Source: Prauserella isguenensis
GTDB taxonomy: Bacteria; Actinomycetota; Actinomycetes; Mycobacteriales; Pseudonocardiaceae
DNA: 64,000 nucleotides
NCBI RefSeq assembly: GCF_014191605.1
Contig: NZ_JACHWU010000001.1
Location: 1,550,001-1,614,000, forward strand
Direction: 5' to 3'
The stretch's first letter is position 1. The number at the start of each line of letters is the position of its first letter. A program made the position numbers and the translations under genes. Under the pieces are notes generated by a model that saw nothing but the letters and a program-made list of their open reading frames with translations, was not told the origin of the DNA and ran no database searches. Shown piece after piece: positions 53,667-62,425 of the stretch.

Positions 53667-54032
53667 TCACGCGTCCTCTGTCAGCAGGTCGGCCAGCACC
53701 TGCGCGTGACTGTGGGCGACATCCTTGGTGGCCGTCAGGAGGGTGAGCCGCCCGGCGTCGGCGCGTTCGCGTAGCCGCCGCGCGGCCTCGGCGGCGTCGC
53801 CGGACGTCAGTTCCCGCCGGTAGCGGCGACGGAACTCGGCGAACCTCTCGGGATCGTGCCCGTACCACTTCCTGAGGTCGGTGGACGGCGCGACCGCCTT
53901 GGCCCACTCGTCCAGTCCGGTGGACTCCTTCTTCACTCCGCGTGGCCACACGCGGTCGACCAGCACTCGGTCGCCGTCGTCGTCCCGTGGGTCCTCGTAG
54001 ATCCGTCGTACCTGAACGGCCCTGTCCGCCAT
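53667..54032 (-). CDS. DUF488 family protein (YeaO type)
   Basis: Small cytoplasmic protein of 121 residues. Family signatures: VQVRRIYEDPRDDDGDRVLV, DRVWPRGVKKE (about 25-35), WYGHDPERFAEFRRRYRREL and LTLLTATKDVAHSHAQVL. The function of DUF488 is not established. ATG 54032 follows GAGGAGG by 8 bases; an upstream ATG would add 16 residues with no family support. Confidence 0.8.
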   Translation of the reverse strand: MADRAVQVRRIYEDPRDDDGDRVLVDRVWPRGVKKESTGLDEWAKAVAPSTDLRKWYGHDPERFAEFRRRYRRELTSGDAAEAARRLRERADAGRLTLLTATKDVAHSHAQVLADLLTEDA

Positions 54033-54107
54033 GCCTTCGACCTCCTCGAATCGGGGCTTCCCGCGTTCACGGTGCCGCACCTGCCGACTACCCGGCGCGC
54101 CGTGCGG

Positions 54108-54995
54108 TCATGACGTCGGCAGTGACGACACCACCTGCCGCAGAGCCCCGACCAGCGGCGACGTGTCGGCCATCCGGGTGCACAGCGAGATCGGGCAGGG
54201 CTCGGCGTCGGAGACCGGCACGAAGACGACGTCGGGATGGCCGTGACTCGCGGGTACGAAGCCGCCGGTGATGCAGACGGCCTGCTCCGCGGCGACCGTT
54301 TCGAGCAGCTCGTCCATGGTGCGCACCGACGGGCCGTACCGCACGGGTGCGCCGCTGGGTCGTGGGTCGCAGGCCCACCAGTGCACCCACTCGGGGTCGG
54401 CGTCGTCGGTCACGTGGGTCTCGTCGTCGAGGTCGGCGAGGGTGACGGCGTCGCGCGTGGCCAGCCGGTGCGTGGCGGGAAGCGCCACGACGCGGGGTTC
54501 GCGGTCCACGACGTCGAGGCGCAGGCCCGTGGTGTCCGAGATCGGTGGCCGCACGAGCGAGGCGTCGACGTGGCCGTCGCGCACCGCCGAGGCCTGTCGG
54601 GGCCACGGTAGCTCCACGCGCTCGACCGACATGTCGGGAGCCCGGTGACGCAGCTCCGCGATGATGTCGCGTGCGCGGGGACCCGCCGAGGCGGTCACGA
54701 AGCCGAGGCGGAGCGTGGTGGCGAGTTGTCGCCGGTACGCCTCGACCGCGGCCACGGCGCGATCGGCCGCGTCCAGTGACCGCCGTGCCTCGGGCAGAAA
54801 CCGCTGCCCGGCCGGCGTGGGGCGGATCGGGTGGGCGGTGCGGTCGACGAGCTCGGTTCCGAGGGTGCGTTCGAGCTTGCGTACCTGCTGACTCAACGCC
54901 GGCGTGCTGACGTACAGCTTCTCCGCCGCCCGGCCGAAATGTCCCTCGTCGAGGACGGCGACGAGGTAGCGCACCAGATGCAGGTTGATGTCCAC
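54108..54995 (-). CDS. LysR-family transcriptional regulator
   Basis: Regulator of 295 residues. Winged helix-turn-helix at the N-terminus (LHLVRYLVAVLDEGHFGRAA, VSTPALSQQVRKLERTLG, residues about 5-50) and a periplasmic-binding-like effector domain (LRLGFVTASAGPRARDIIAE onward). It diverges from the SnoaL-like gene across 166 bases that contain an inverted repeat (55038-55059), the usual LysR arrangement for controlling its neighbour. Effector unknown. Confidence 0.87.
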   Translation of the reverse strand: MDINLHLVRYLVAVLDEGHFGRAAEKLYVSTPALSQQVRKLERTLGTELVDRTAHPIRPTPAGQRFLPEARRSLDAADRAVAAVEAYRRQLATTLRLGFVTASAGPRARDIIAELRHRAPDMSVERVELPWPRQASAVRDGHVDASLVRPPISDTTGLRLDVVDREPRVVALPATHRLATRDAVTLADLDDETHVTDDADPEWVHWWACDPRPSGAPVRYGPSVRTMDELLETVAAEQAVCITGGFVPASHGHPDVVFVPVSDAEPCPISLCTRMADTSPLVGALRQVVSSLPTS

Positions 54996-55037
54996 GGCTG
55001 GCCCTTCCGCAACAACCGACCGGCTTTCCCGAATGCC

Positions 55038-55059
55038 GCAGGTCGGTTTTCTGACCTGC
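55038..55059. promoter_or_regulatory. Inverted repeat, candidate LysR operator
   Basis: GCAGGTC (55038-55044) and GACCTGC (55053-55059) around an AT-rich 8-base centre, 43 bases upstream of the lysR start and about 100 upstream of the SnoaL-like gene. Position fits autoregulation plus control of the divergent gene. Confidence 0.45.
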
Positions 55060-55161
55060 TGCGTTAATCGGACAGTTTATACACCGGACGGGATTTGTCA
55101 TGGACGCTCACCGACGGCGATCCAAGGATGGCAACCACCTGGACCGACTCGACGAGGAGTG

Positions 55162-55764
55162 ATGGTGAGCCGCTACGAGCACGATTTCACGCACATGTTC
55201 GCGGGCTTGGAGAAGCAGATCGCCGAGACCGACAACCCCCGCCATCGGGCGATCCTGAAGAACTACCGCCTCCACGGCCTGTTGGAGGTCTCCGGGCGGT
55301 ACGAGGAGTTGCTCTCGCCCACGATGACCGTCGAACACCCGCACTACCGCATTCACGAGGGCGGACAGTCGATCATTCTCGACGGCATGGCCGAGGTCAG
55401 GGCGTTCTACCGATCGCTGGTGGAGGCGAACGCCCTGGTGATGTGGGTGGCCGAACAGGACATCGCCGTCAACGACCACGGGTTCTCCGGGGAGGTCGTG
55501 TTCAACGAGTTCGTACCTGCGCCGATGCTCGAAGGCAGCGCGTTCGGCAACATCCAGGCCGGCGAGGATCCGAGCGAGATCTACCTGCTCAAGCGCACCC
55601 TCGCGTTCGTGTGGCCCTACGACGAACAATGCCGGATGATCGGCGAACACGTCTACGAGGACGCCGCCTCCCGCGAGATCAGCAAGCCGGACCCCGCCGA
55701 CGTCATCACGGCGGAACGCGCCGCGGAACTGCTCGCCCCCGAGATCGACAAGGAACTTCCCTGA
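55162..55764 (+). CDS. SnoaL/NTF2-like fold protein
   Basis: 200-residue cytoplasmic protein with the cone-shaped NTF2 fold, used by steroid isomerase-like and polyketide-cyclase-like enzymes. Seen: YRLHGLLEVSGRYEELLSPT, EHPHYRIHEGG, LDGMAEVRAFYRSLVEANAL and WPYDEQCRMIGEHVYED. No catalytic motif can be named. ATG 55162 is 2 bases after GAGGAG; GTG 55165 is better spaced and may be the true start. Probably the target of the divergent LysR; it could be a dehydratase or cyclase acting on a small metabolite. Confidence 0.7.
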   Translation: MVSRYEHDFTHMFAGLEKQIAETDNPRHRAILKNYRLHGLLEVSGRYEELLSPTMTVEHPHYRIHEGGQSIILDGMAEVRAFYRSLVEANALVMWVAEQDIAVNDHGFSGEVVFNEFVPAPMLEGSAFGNIQAGEDPSEIYLLKRTLAFVWPYDEQCRMIGEHVYEDAASREISKPDPADVITAERAAELLAPEIDKELP

Positions 55765-55934
55765 CAGGACGGTTCCGTACCGCGGACAGGCCCCACGGGT
55801 CGGATCGGTCGCCTTCCACGCGGTGACCACCACGGTGCCACGCGCACCACCGATGCTGCCCGGACCGTCTCCGCATGCGTGTCTTGACGGGTCGGCAAAG
55901 ATGTGTTGACCCCTGGCATGCGGAGGTGGGTGGG

Positions 55935-56930
55935 GTGTGGCGACGACGACGTGCGATCAGGTCCGCCGCCGCGGCCGCAGGCCTGGGCAGGGTCCTGCGG
56001 ATCCACAGGGAGCGTAGGGCGGGCGGCGTCGAGACCGCCCTGTGGACGATCGGCGTCGTGTCCGTCGCTCCCGCGGGAATCGCCGCGACCGTGATGGCCT
56101 CGGAGCAGTCGGCGACGCGGCAGTTTCCGCTGTTCGGGTCGTTCCTCGTGCTGCTCGCGGTGTTCGGGTGGACGCACTTCGGGCCCGTGCACGGCGGTCG
56201 ACATTGGATCGCGGTCGCGGAGCGCGGTCTGGTGGTCTGGTCCGGCTCGGGCGTCGAAACGACCGCCTGGCACGGCGTCGAACCGCGCGATGTGACGGCG
56301 ATGTCCAGCCCGATCGATCTGGCGGCGACCATCGACCTGCGGGCGCCGGTCGCAGTCTGGACACGTGGCCGGTTCGTCGACCTCTGCCTCGCCTGCCTCG
56401 TCGTGTTGGGCGGGATCGGGTTCACGGGTGTGCCGGTACTCCGCTACGCCCTCGGCGCGCAAGTGCCCACCGAGCTGGACCACCTCGCACGGATCTGCGA
56501 CGGCGGCCCGGCCTTCGACGTGCCCGAGTACACCGGACGCGGTCCTCACCCGGTAGCCGTGTTCGAGGGCGAGTCGCGCGAATACGCGCTGAACGATCGG
56601 CGTCCCGAGGCCGTACAGCTCGTCGGGTGTGCGCGCCGCATCGTCGAACCTCGCGTCGACACGGTGCGCAAGTGCGAGTACTCCGGAGGTCACGTCCGGG
56701 AACTGCGCGAGGCGCGGTATCGGGTCGACGTCTACACGGCGAGGGGCGGCGACCGGGTGACGTCCGTGGTGGTTCGCGGTGATTCACCGCGAGACTGCGC
56801 CGAAATGATCTTCCCGGAGTCGGACGACGAGCCCGGCAGTCGGCCCGAGTATCGGACTCCGAGTTCGGAGCGGTATCGCGCCCGTCTGGCGGCGTTGATC
56901 GACAACCCTGCAAGGACGACCATCGGGTGA
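55935..56930 (+). CDS. Membrane protein of unknown function
   Basis: 331 residues from GTG 55935, chosen because GGAGG lies 8 bases upstream; an ATG at 55875 would add 20 residues. Basic N-terminus (RRRRAIRSAAAA), two close helices about 33-55 and 62-80 (WTIGVVSVAPAGIAATVMA, FGSFLVLLAVFGWTHF), a cytoplasmic PH-like stretch (WIAVAERGLVVWSGSGVETT), a third helix about 155-175 (LCLACLVVLGGIGFTGVPV), then a long extracytoplasmic domain with four Cys (ICDGG, VGCARR, RKCEYS, RDCAEM), perhaps two disulfides. I recognise no family. It is alone between the SnoaL-like and phosphoesterase genes. Confidence 0.55.
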   Translation: MWRRRRAIRSAAAAAGLGRVLRIHRERRAGGVETALWTIGVVSVAPAGIAATVMASEQSATRQFPLFGSFLVLLAVFGWTHFGPVHGGRHWIAVAERGLVVWSGSGVETTAWHGVEPRDVTAMSSPIDLAATIDLRAPVAVWTRGRFVDLCLACLVVLGGIGFTGVPVLRYALGAQVPTELDHLARICDGGPAFDVPEYTGRGPHPVAVFEGESREYALNDRRPEAVQLVGCARRIVEPRVDTVRKCEYSGGHVRELREARYRVDVYTARGGDRVTSVVVRGDSPRDCAEMIFPESDDEPGSRPEYRTPSSERYRARLAALIDNPARTTIG

Positions 56931-57104
56931 ATTTCCCGCGCAGCCCGCGACGGTGCCACATGGTGGTTCGAGACCTCTCGGTCGATGGTCGTCCCTTTCA
57001 TTCGTGTTCGCCGGTTGTGCGGAATCCGTTCAGGCTCGTCCGGAATGGTTGCTCTTCGCCGGTCCTCGGGCCGGTCAACGCCCCCGACCATCGGAGTGCA
57101 ACGC

Positions 57105-58979
57105 ATGTTCAGATCCGCTGCAGGAGAACGTAGAAGGGTTCGCGCGCTGGTCGCGACGTGTTCGGCCGTCGCGGTCGCCGCGACGTCGGCCGCCGTCCTC
57201 GCCCCGGCCGCGGGTGCGCAACAGAAGCAGGTCGACGACGGTGTCTATCGCGGCCAGGTCGAGGTGGTGCCCGCGTCGGAAGGATCCGCCGAGCAGCACG
57301 TCCTGACGGGCAGGGTCTTCGTCGACGACAACGAGGACTCGAGCGCCGACGACGGTGAGCGTGGCCTGGCGGGTGTCGCCGTGTCGAACGGACGCGACGT
57401 CGTCACGACCGACGACCAGGGCCGCTACCGGCTGCCCGCGTTCGACAACATGACGGTCTTCATCACCCAGCCGAACGGCTATCAGGTGCCGGTCGACGAG
57501 TACAACGTTCCGCAGTTCCACTACAACCACCTGCCGGAAGGCTCGCCCGACCTGAAGTACGGCGGCATCGAGCCCACCGGCCCGTTGCCGTCGGCGGTCA
57601 ACTTCCCGGTGGCGGAGAATGCCGCCACCGCGGCCGACGAGCAGAGCTGCATCATGGCCGGCGACCTGCAGACCTACAACAGCACCCAAGTCGACTACGC
57701 CCGCAAGGGTGCGATCAACGACATGGCGCAGCGGGACGACTACGCGAGCTGCGGTTCGCTGTTCGTCGGGGACGTCGTCGGTGACGACCTGTCGCTCTAC
57801 CCCGACGTCAAGGAACTCACCAAGCAGACCAACGGCCCGGCGCGGTTCCTGCCCGGCAACCACGACCTCGACTTCGACGCCGCGACGTCTGCGCACTCGT
57901 TCGACACCTTCCGCGCGCAGCTGGCCCCGACCTACTACTCCTACGACGTCGGCAATGTCCATTTCGTCGCGCTCAACACGGTCGAATACCCGTGCAGGCC
58001 GAACGAGGACAACCTCGACGGCATCGGCTCCCAGTGCGACGACCCCGAGGGCGACCCGAGCTACAACGGTTCGATGAGCGACCGGCAGCTCGCATGGCTC
58101 GAACGCGACCTCGAGCGGGTTCCCAAGGACAAGCTCGTCGTCGTCGCCAGTCACATCGGCCTGGTCAACTACAACGACCAGTCCAGCGCGGTGCATCAGA
58201 CCGACCAGGCCGGTGAGGTGTACGAACTGCTGAAGGGCCGCAAGGCCGTCGCCGTGTCCGGCCACAGTCACACGATCGAGAACATGAAGAAGGGCGATTC
58301 GGCCCAGGGGTGGAAGGACACCCTCGGCCTCGACAAGCTGCCGTTCCCGCACATCACGGCGGGCGCCATCTCCGGCGACTGGTACTCCGGCGAGGTCACC
58401 GAGGACGGCTACCCGACGGCGATCGGCAAGGACGGCGGCCGGCCCGGCCTGCTCACACTGGACGTCGACGGCTCGAAGTTCCAGGAGCGCTACACGGTCA
58501 CGGGCGAGGAAGACACGGTGCAGACACAGCTCGGCATCAACAGCCCGACCTACCGCGAATGGTCCGAGGAACGGGCCGAGTGGAACGAGAACCCGCAGGG
58601 CGAGGCGCCGGAGCTCGAGGAGCCGCTCGTCGTCGACTCCGGCGACCTGGCCGGTCGCACCTGGCTGACCACCGATTTCTGGATGGGTGCCAGTGGCTCG
58701 TCGGTGACGGTGGCTCTCGACGGTGGCCCGGCGAAGAAGGCCACGCGGACCCAGGAGATGAAGGGCGAGGCGAAGCGCAACGGCCCCGAGTGGTCCGACC
58801 CCTACGCCGTCTCCCAGCAGCTCGTGCACGGCGGCAGCATCGCCGACTCGTCGATGCACCTGTGGCGTTATGAGCTGCCCACCGGCCTGGAACCCGGTGA
58901 GCACACCGCCGAGGTGACCGCCACCGATTCGTACGGCCGCGAGTTCACCGACTCGCTGACCTTCGAGGTAGCCAAGTAA
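57105..58979 (+). CDS. Secreted calcineurin-like metallophosphoesterase
   Basis: Exported enzyme of 624 residues. Signal peptide with an Arg-rich start and cleavage after LAPAAGA (about residue 34). An N-terminal Ig-like/SdrD-B-like domain (LTGRVFVDDNEDSSADDGER, about 65-84) precedes the catalytic domain with all metal-site blocks: CIMAGDLQ (about 182), FVGDVVGDD (about 222), LPGNHDLDF (about 249), VVASHIGLVNY (about 346) and VSGHSHTIE (about 386). A C-terminal beta-rich domain follows. Substrate is unknown; phosphodiester or nucleotide hydrolysis outside the cell is likely. A strong terminator ends the gene. Confidence 0.85.
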   Translation: MFRSAAGERRRVRALVATCSAVAVAATSAAVLAPAAGAQQKQVDDGVYRGQVEVVPASEGSAEQHVLTGRVFVDDNEDSSADDGERGLAGVAVSNGRDVVTTDDQGRYRLPAFDNMTVFITQPNGYQVPVDEYNVPQFHYNHLPEGSPDLKYGGIEPTGPLPSAVNFPVAENAATAADEQSCIMAGDLQTYNSTQVDYARKGAINDMAQRDDYASCGSLFVGDVVGDDLSLYPDVKELTKQTNGPARFLPGNHDLDFDAATSAHSFDTFRAQLAPTYYSYDVGNVHFVALNTVEYPCRPNEDNLDGIGSQCDDPEGDPSYNGSMSDRQLAWLERDLERVPKDKLVVVASHIGLVNYNDQSSAVHQTDQAGEVYELLKGRKAVAVSGHSHTIENMKKGDSAQGWKDTLGLDKLPFPHITAGAISGDWYSGEVTEDGYPTAIGKDGGRPGLLTLDVDGSKFQERYTVTGEEDTVQTQLGINSPTYREWSEERAEWNENPQGEAPELEEPLVVDSGDLAGRTWLTTDFWMGASGSSVTVALDGGPAKKATRTQEMKGEAKRNGPEWSDPYAVSQQLVHGGSIADSSMHLWRYELPTGLEPGEHTAEVTATDSYGREFTDSLTFEVAK

Positions 58980-58995
58980 CGCGGCGTCGTCACTC

Positions 58996-59034
58996 GAGCC
59001 CCCGGTCGGCGCTGCACGCGCCGACCGGGGGCTC
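58996..59034 (+). terminator. Strong hairpin terminator after the phosphoesterase gene
   Basis: GAGCCCCCGGTCGGCGC (58996-59012) pairs over all 17 bases with 59018-59034; loop TGCAC. The 3' flank TGTCGCTT has no T-run, normal for this genome. Confidence 0.85.
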
Positions 59035-59285
59035 TGTCGCTTACGCACCGTATTACTTCTGGAAGCCTTCGAAGTATGTCCTTCCGTATGCGGTGAGCCT
59101 GCGGTACACCCGCTCGTCGAGCGGGTCAGGTTGTCGTTCGACGGCGTGTGGTGACGCGCGCACATGGGTAGTCGAGAGCCAAGTGGCTGGATTCACGACA
59201 CGAGCTCGGAAGCCTATTAGAAGCTGAGCGTCACATTTGGCCGACGAGCTGGGCAGGCAGAACAGGTTTCGTCGAAAGGTCGATC

Positions 59286-59780
59286 ATGGACAGGACAGGC
59301 GCCCGCTCTGGAATATCAAGCCATCCGGTCCGGCTGGCCGCGACGGCGGTTTCCGGTGTATTCCTACTGGTCGGTATCCTTGGATTCATTCCCGGGGTTA
59401 CCACGGAGTACGACGGGATGACCTTTGCTGGACACGAATCCACGGCGATGCTGTTGGGTGTATTCCACGTCTCGATACTGCACAACATCGTACACTTGCT
59501 CTTCGGGATAGTCGGTTTCGCGCTTGCGCGGTCAGCCGGTGGCGCCAGGGCGTTCCTTGTCGGTGGAGGTGTTATTTATCTGGTCCTGTGGATCTACGGC
59601 CTCGTCATCGACATGGACAGTGTCGCCAACTTTGTTCCCTTGAACACGGCTGACAATTGGCTGCACTTCTTCTTGGGTATTGGAATGATTGCGCTCGGTG
59701 TTCTGTTGTGGCGCTCGGGCTCCTCTGTCCGTGCGGGTTCACGCAGTGGTCGTGCACACGGTGGGCAGCACGGAGCATAG
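59286..59780 (+). CDS. DUF4383 membrane protein
   Basis: 164 residues, four helices (AATAVSGVFLLVGILGFI, VSILHNIVHLLFGIVGFAL, AFLVGGGVIYLVLWIYGLV, HFFLGIGMIALGVLLW). HNIVHLLFGIVGFALAR and NTADNWLHFFLGIGMI are the paired DUF4383 signatures. Function unknown. GAAAGG 6-10 bases before the ATG. Base composition is visibly lower in GC than the surroundings, with more A/T-ending codons, hinting at recent arrival or low expression. Confidence 0.8.
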   Translation: MDRTGARSGISSHPVRLAATAVSGVFLLVGILGFIPGVTTEYDGMTFAGHESTAMLLGVFHVSILHNIVHLLFGIVGFALARSAGGARAFLVGGGVIYLVLWIYGLVIDMDSVANFVPLNTADNWLHFFLGIGMIALGVLLWRSGSSVRAGSRSGRAHGGQHGA

Positions 59781-59876
59781 AGAGCCCGCAGCTCGCCGTG
59801 ATTTCGACCGAGAACGTTCGGAATACCGTCTGTAAGTGTTGGCTTGAACGAATACAACTATATGTAGGAGAATGAA

Positions 59877-60107
59877 ATGCTGACTATGTTGCGCCAGAAG
59901 GGGATCACTTCGGGTCACATGTTCACTGCCGGGATGATCTCAATCGGACTAAGCGTGGCCAGCTGGGCCGCATCTCTGAATGCGGCAGAGTCCACCGCAC
60001 GCGCGGACCGGTGGGGGATATTTGTCGGCGAGTGGGCGCCCAGCTTTTTCGCCCTGGGGGTGGCGCTGCGCATCGAGGAGACCCAAGAGTCGAAAAGGTC
60101 TCGGTAA
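59877..60107 (+). CDS. Small membrane protein of unknown function
   Basis: 76 residues; first segment HMFTAGMISIGLSVASWAAS (about 14-33) and second GIFVGEWAPSFFALGVALRI (about 47-66) are membrane-like, joined by a short polar loop, with a charged C-terminal tail. ATG 59877 with GGAG 6 bases upstream. Follows the DUF4383 gene by 96 bases in the same direction and shares its lower GC content. The sequence resembles small hypothetical proteins found near DUF4383 genes, but I cannot name a family. Confidence 0.6.
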   Translation: MLTMLRQKGITSGHMFTAGMISIGLSVASWAASLNAAESTARADRWGIFVGEWAPSFFALGVALRIEETQESKRSR

Positions 60108-60628
60108 TCCCTCCGTTGGCGCCGTGACTGCTTCTCTCCGGGTGAACGGAGAAGTCGTTCCCGTGGCGGTCGCGTCTTAGTGCAGCTGACTTGAAGGATC
60201 AGATGAATCCGTGCTTCATCTCGCCGGCAGGTCAGCGGTGGCCTGCCGGGCGAACATGGCGGCGACCACGTCGAGCTGCCGACCTGGTCGTCATCGCGAG
60301 ATGTTCGGCAGTCAGCTGCACAGGGACAGCGACATCGCTTGGTCAGCGACCGCGGGGGCGCCGCCTCGTAGCCGGGTCGCCAGGCCGGTCGCTCCTACAG
60401 TAAAGGCAGTGAACCCCCATCCTCGTGCTGCCGGTGGCTCCCGGCTGTCGGGTCATGCCTATTCAGTCGCGACGGCGACGTGTAGCCTGGGGAAGTGGCG
60501 GGCCCTCCGTGCACAGCCGGCGGCTGTGATCAACGTCGACCGTGTGGACGACACCGGTCAACCGACGCTGTTTCGAACAAACGCTGTGATTGACGCAGAG
60601 ATACGCGACCTGCCCTGAACCTACTTAT
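60108..60628. other. Intergenic stretch, no gene supported
   Basis: About 520 bases with several short open frames (for example 60211-60618) that lack ribosome sites and normal codon bias. Two AT-richer pockets only. It may carry regulatory DNA of the desaturase operon. Confidence 0.4.
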
Positions 60629-60679
60629 TCGAACGGACCTCGCTTTCGCACGGATACCGCTTCCGAACGGACACCGCTT
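60629..60679 (+). repeat. Three tandem 17-bp repeats upstream of the desaturase operon
   Basis: Units TCGAACGGACCTCGCTT (60629-60645), TCGCACGGATACCGCTT (60646-60662) and CCGAACGGACACCGCTT (60663-60679) follow without gaps; consensus YCG-M-ACGGAYMYCGCTT. A partial fourth unit trails. They end 93 bases before the small ORF and may bind a regulator cooperatively. Confidence 0.65.
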
Positions 60680-60772
60680 CGAAGCGACGAGTCGAGTTCG
60701 CTCATCGGCGTACGCACTCGCGTACACGCCTCAGAACCGGCGACGCCAGCCCGTCGCCCTCAAGGAGTTCCC

Positions 60773-60952
60773 ATGTCCACCGCTCACGTTCACCCACGTG
60801 TATCCGGTACCGACGTCGCACCCGTGGTGTTCAGCCACGTGCCGACCCAGCCCCCGACGGCCGCGCCGGTCACGCCCGCGGCGGCCGACCGCGCGCGCTG
60901 CATCGCGTTTTCCTCCGCTCCCTCGGCGTTCGGGGGCGAGCTCCTCCGATGA
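60773..60952 (+). CDS. Small ORF translationally coupled to the desaturase
   Basis: 59 codons starting at ATG with AAGGAG 6 bases upstream, a better ribosome site than the desaturase itself has. Its stop overlaps the desaturase ATG (ATGA, 60949-60952). The peptide (MSTAHVHPRVSGTDVAPVVF onward) is Ala/Pro-rich with no membrane segment or recognised domain. It may be a leader cistron that sets desaturase translation, or simply the way the ribosome reaches the main gene. Confidence 0.5.
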   Translation: MSTAHVHPRVSGTDVAPVVFSHVPTQPPTAAPVTPAAADRARCIAFSSAPSAFGGELLR

Positions 60953-61986
60953 CCGATTCCGTCGAAGCTCCCGCGAAGACCGGCGGTGAGTACGCGGCTC
61001 TGCTCCACGAGGTGCGGGAGGCGGGCCTCCTGCGCCGCCGGTATGGCTACTACGCACTTCGAATCTCCGCCAACCTGCTGGTGCTCGCCGGCGCCTGGGT
61101 GGCGTTCGCCTTCCTCGGCGACAGCTGGTGGCAGCTGGGTATCGCCGCCGTGCTGGCCGTCGTGTTCGCCCAGCTGGCCTTCATCGGTCACGATGCCGGG
61201 CACAAACAGATCTTCCGCACCCGCAAGCCGAACGACGTCATCGGCACTGCGCACGGGGGACTCGTCGGGATGAGTTACCGCTGGTGGGTCAGCGGGCACA
61301 ACCGTCACCACGCGAACCCCAACCACGAGGACCACGATCCGGACCTCGACATCTCCGCGCTGGCGTTCACCAGCAAACAGGCCCGGCTCAAACACGGTTT
61401 CCTGCGCTGGATGGCCAAGCACCAGGCATGGCTGTTCTTCCCGCTGCTTTGCCTGGAAGGACTGAACCTGCACTACAACGGGATGAAGGCCGTGTGGCAG
61501 GGCAAGACGAAGGGCCGCAAGGTCGAAGGCGTCCTGCTCACCGCGCACCTGGCGGGCTATCTGACCGCCGTGTTCATCGTGTTGTCGCCGGGAATCGCGG
61601 TGCTGTTCATCGCGGTGCACCAGATGCTGTGGGGCATCTACATGGGATGCTCGTTCGCCCCCAATCACAAGGGAATGCCGACGATGACCGGCCAGTCGGT
61701 CGACTTCCTGCGCAAACAGGTGCTCACGTCCCGGAACGTGCGGGGCGGCTGGTTCACGGACTTCCTGCTCGGCGGGTTGAACTACCAGATCGAGCACCAC
61801 CTGTTCCCGAACATGCCGCGCCCGCACCTGCGGAGGGCGCAGCCCATCGTGCGCCGCTTCTGCGACGACCACGGCATCCCGTACAGCCAGACCGGGTTGA
61901 TCCGGTCGTACCGGCACGTGCTGGAACATCTGCACGAGATGGGTGCCCCGCTGCGCGCGGCCGACCGGGCCCGCGCAGCCGCCTAG
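60949..61986 (+). CDS. Membrane fatty acid desaturase
   Basis: Di-iron acyl desaturase of 345 residues in the cytoplasmic membrane. The three His boxes are intact: HDAGH (about 82), HNRHH (about 117) and QIEHHLF (about 283). Hydrophobic pairs: LLVLAGAWVAFAFLG/LGIAAVLAVVFAQLAF and LTAHLAGYLTAVFIVL/GIAVLFIAVHQMLW. The QIEHH form of the third box is typical of front-end and DesA3-like acyl-CoA desaturases, though no cytochrome b5 domain is attached. Electron donor not encoded nearby. Coupled to the small ORF upstream; a tandem-repeat array lies further up. Confidence 0.9.
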   Translation: MTDSVEAPAKTGGEYAALLHEVREAGLLRRRYGYYALRISANLLVLAGAWVAFAFLGDSWWQLGIAAVLAVVFAQLAFIGHDAGHKQIFRTRKPNDVIGTAHGGLVGMSYRWWVSGHNRHHANPNHEDHDPDLDISALAFTSKQARLKHGFLRWMAKHQAWLFFPLLCLEGLNLHYNGMKAVWQGKTKGRKVEGVLLTAHLAGYLTAVFIVLSPGIAVLFIAVHQMLWGIYMGCSFAPNHKGMPTMTGQSVDFLRKQVLTSRNVRGGWFTDFLLGGLNYQIEHHLFPNMPRPHLRRAQPIVRRFCDDHGIPYSQTGLIRSYRHVLEHLHEMGAPLRAADRARAAA

Positions 61987-61999
61987 CGGCGACGGGTTC

Positions 62000-62425
62000 T
62001 CAGTCCGGCGCGTAGTCGGCGAGACGAAGGGCGAGGGCGTGTCGGTCGACCGCCTTCGCCCCCGTCTGCTGTCGGGGCTCCATGGGCAGCGAAGGTCCGG
62101 CCAGGATTCCCCTGACCCAGCGGGCGACCGTGCGTGGCGATGGAACCGGTTCGTCGCTCAGCCGCGCGATCACGACCGGGCGTTCGGCGGGGTTCGTCTC
62201 GACCGCGACCGACCACCCGGCGCGCTCGTCCCAGATCAGCATCAGATCACGGCCCGGCCACGACGGCCTGCGCGTGGACAAGCCGAGATACGCGGTGGCG
62301 GTGTCGCTGATCTCAAAGCTCATGCCCTCGGCCGGGACATCCAGTTCGTCGGCGACCGCACGGATGTAGCCGTCCAGGGCGCGTCGTAATGCCGGGGTGC
62401 TGTCGACGTCCAGGTCGGTGTCCAT
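62000..62425 (-). CDS. DUF6292 family protein
   Basis: 141-residue cytoplasmic protein. LRRALDGYIRAVADELDVPA, FEISDTATAYLGLSTRRPSW, DLMLIWDERAGWSVAVETNP and VARWVRGILAG match the DUF6292 pattern known mainly from Pseudonocardiaceae; no function is established. ATG 62425 with GGAGG 12 bases upstream. Convergent with the desaturase (13 bases apart). Confidence 0.7.
   Translation of the reverse strand: MDTDLDVDSTPALRRALDGYIRAVADELDVPAEGMSFEISDTATAYLGLSTRRPSWPGRDLMLIWDERAGWSVAVETNPAERPVVIARLSDEPVPSPRTVARWVRGILAGPSLPMEPRQQTGAKAVDRHALALRLADYAPD

Noticed and set aside
57075-59165. A 696-codon minus-strand open frame
   Set aside because: Opposite the secreted phosphoesterase with intact metal motifs; it also crosses that gene's terminator.
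60211-60618. A 135-codon open frame between the small membrane gene and the desaturase
   Set aside because: No ribosome site, no domain, uneven codon bias, and it ends next to the tandem-repeat array; more likely non-coding.
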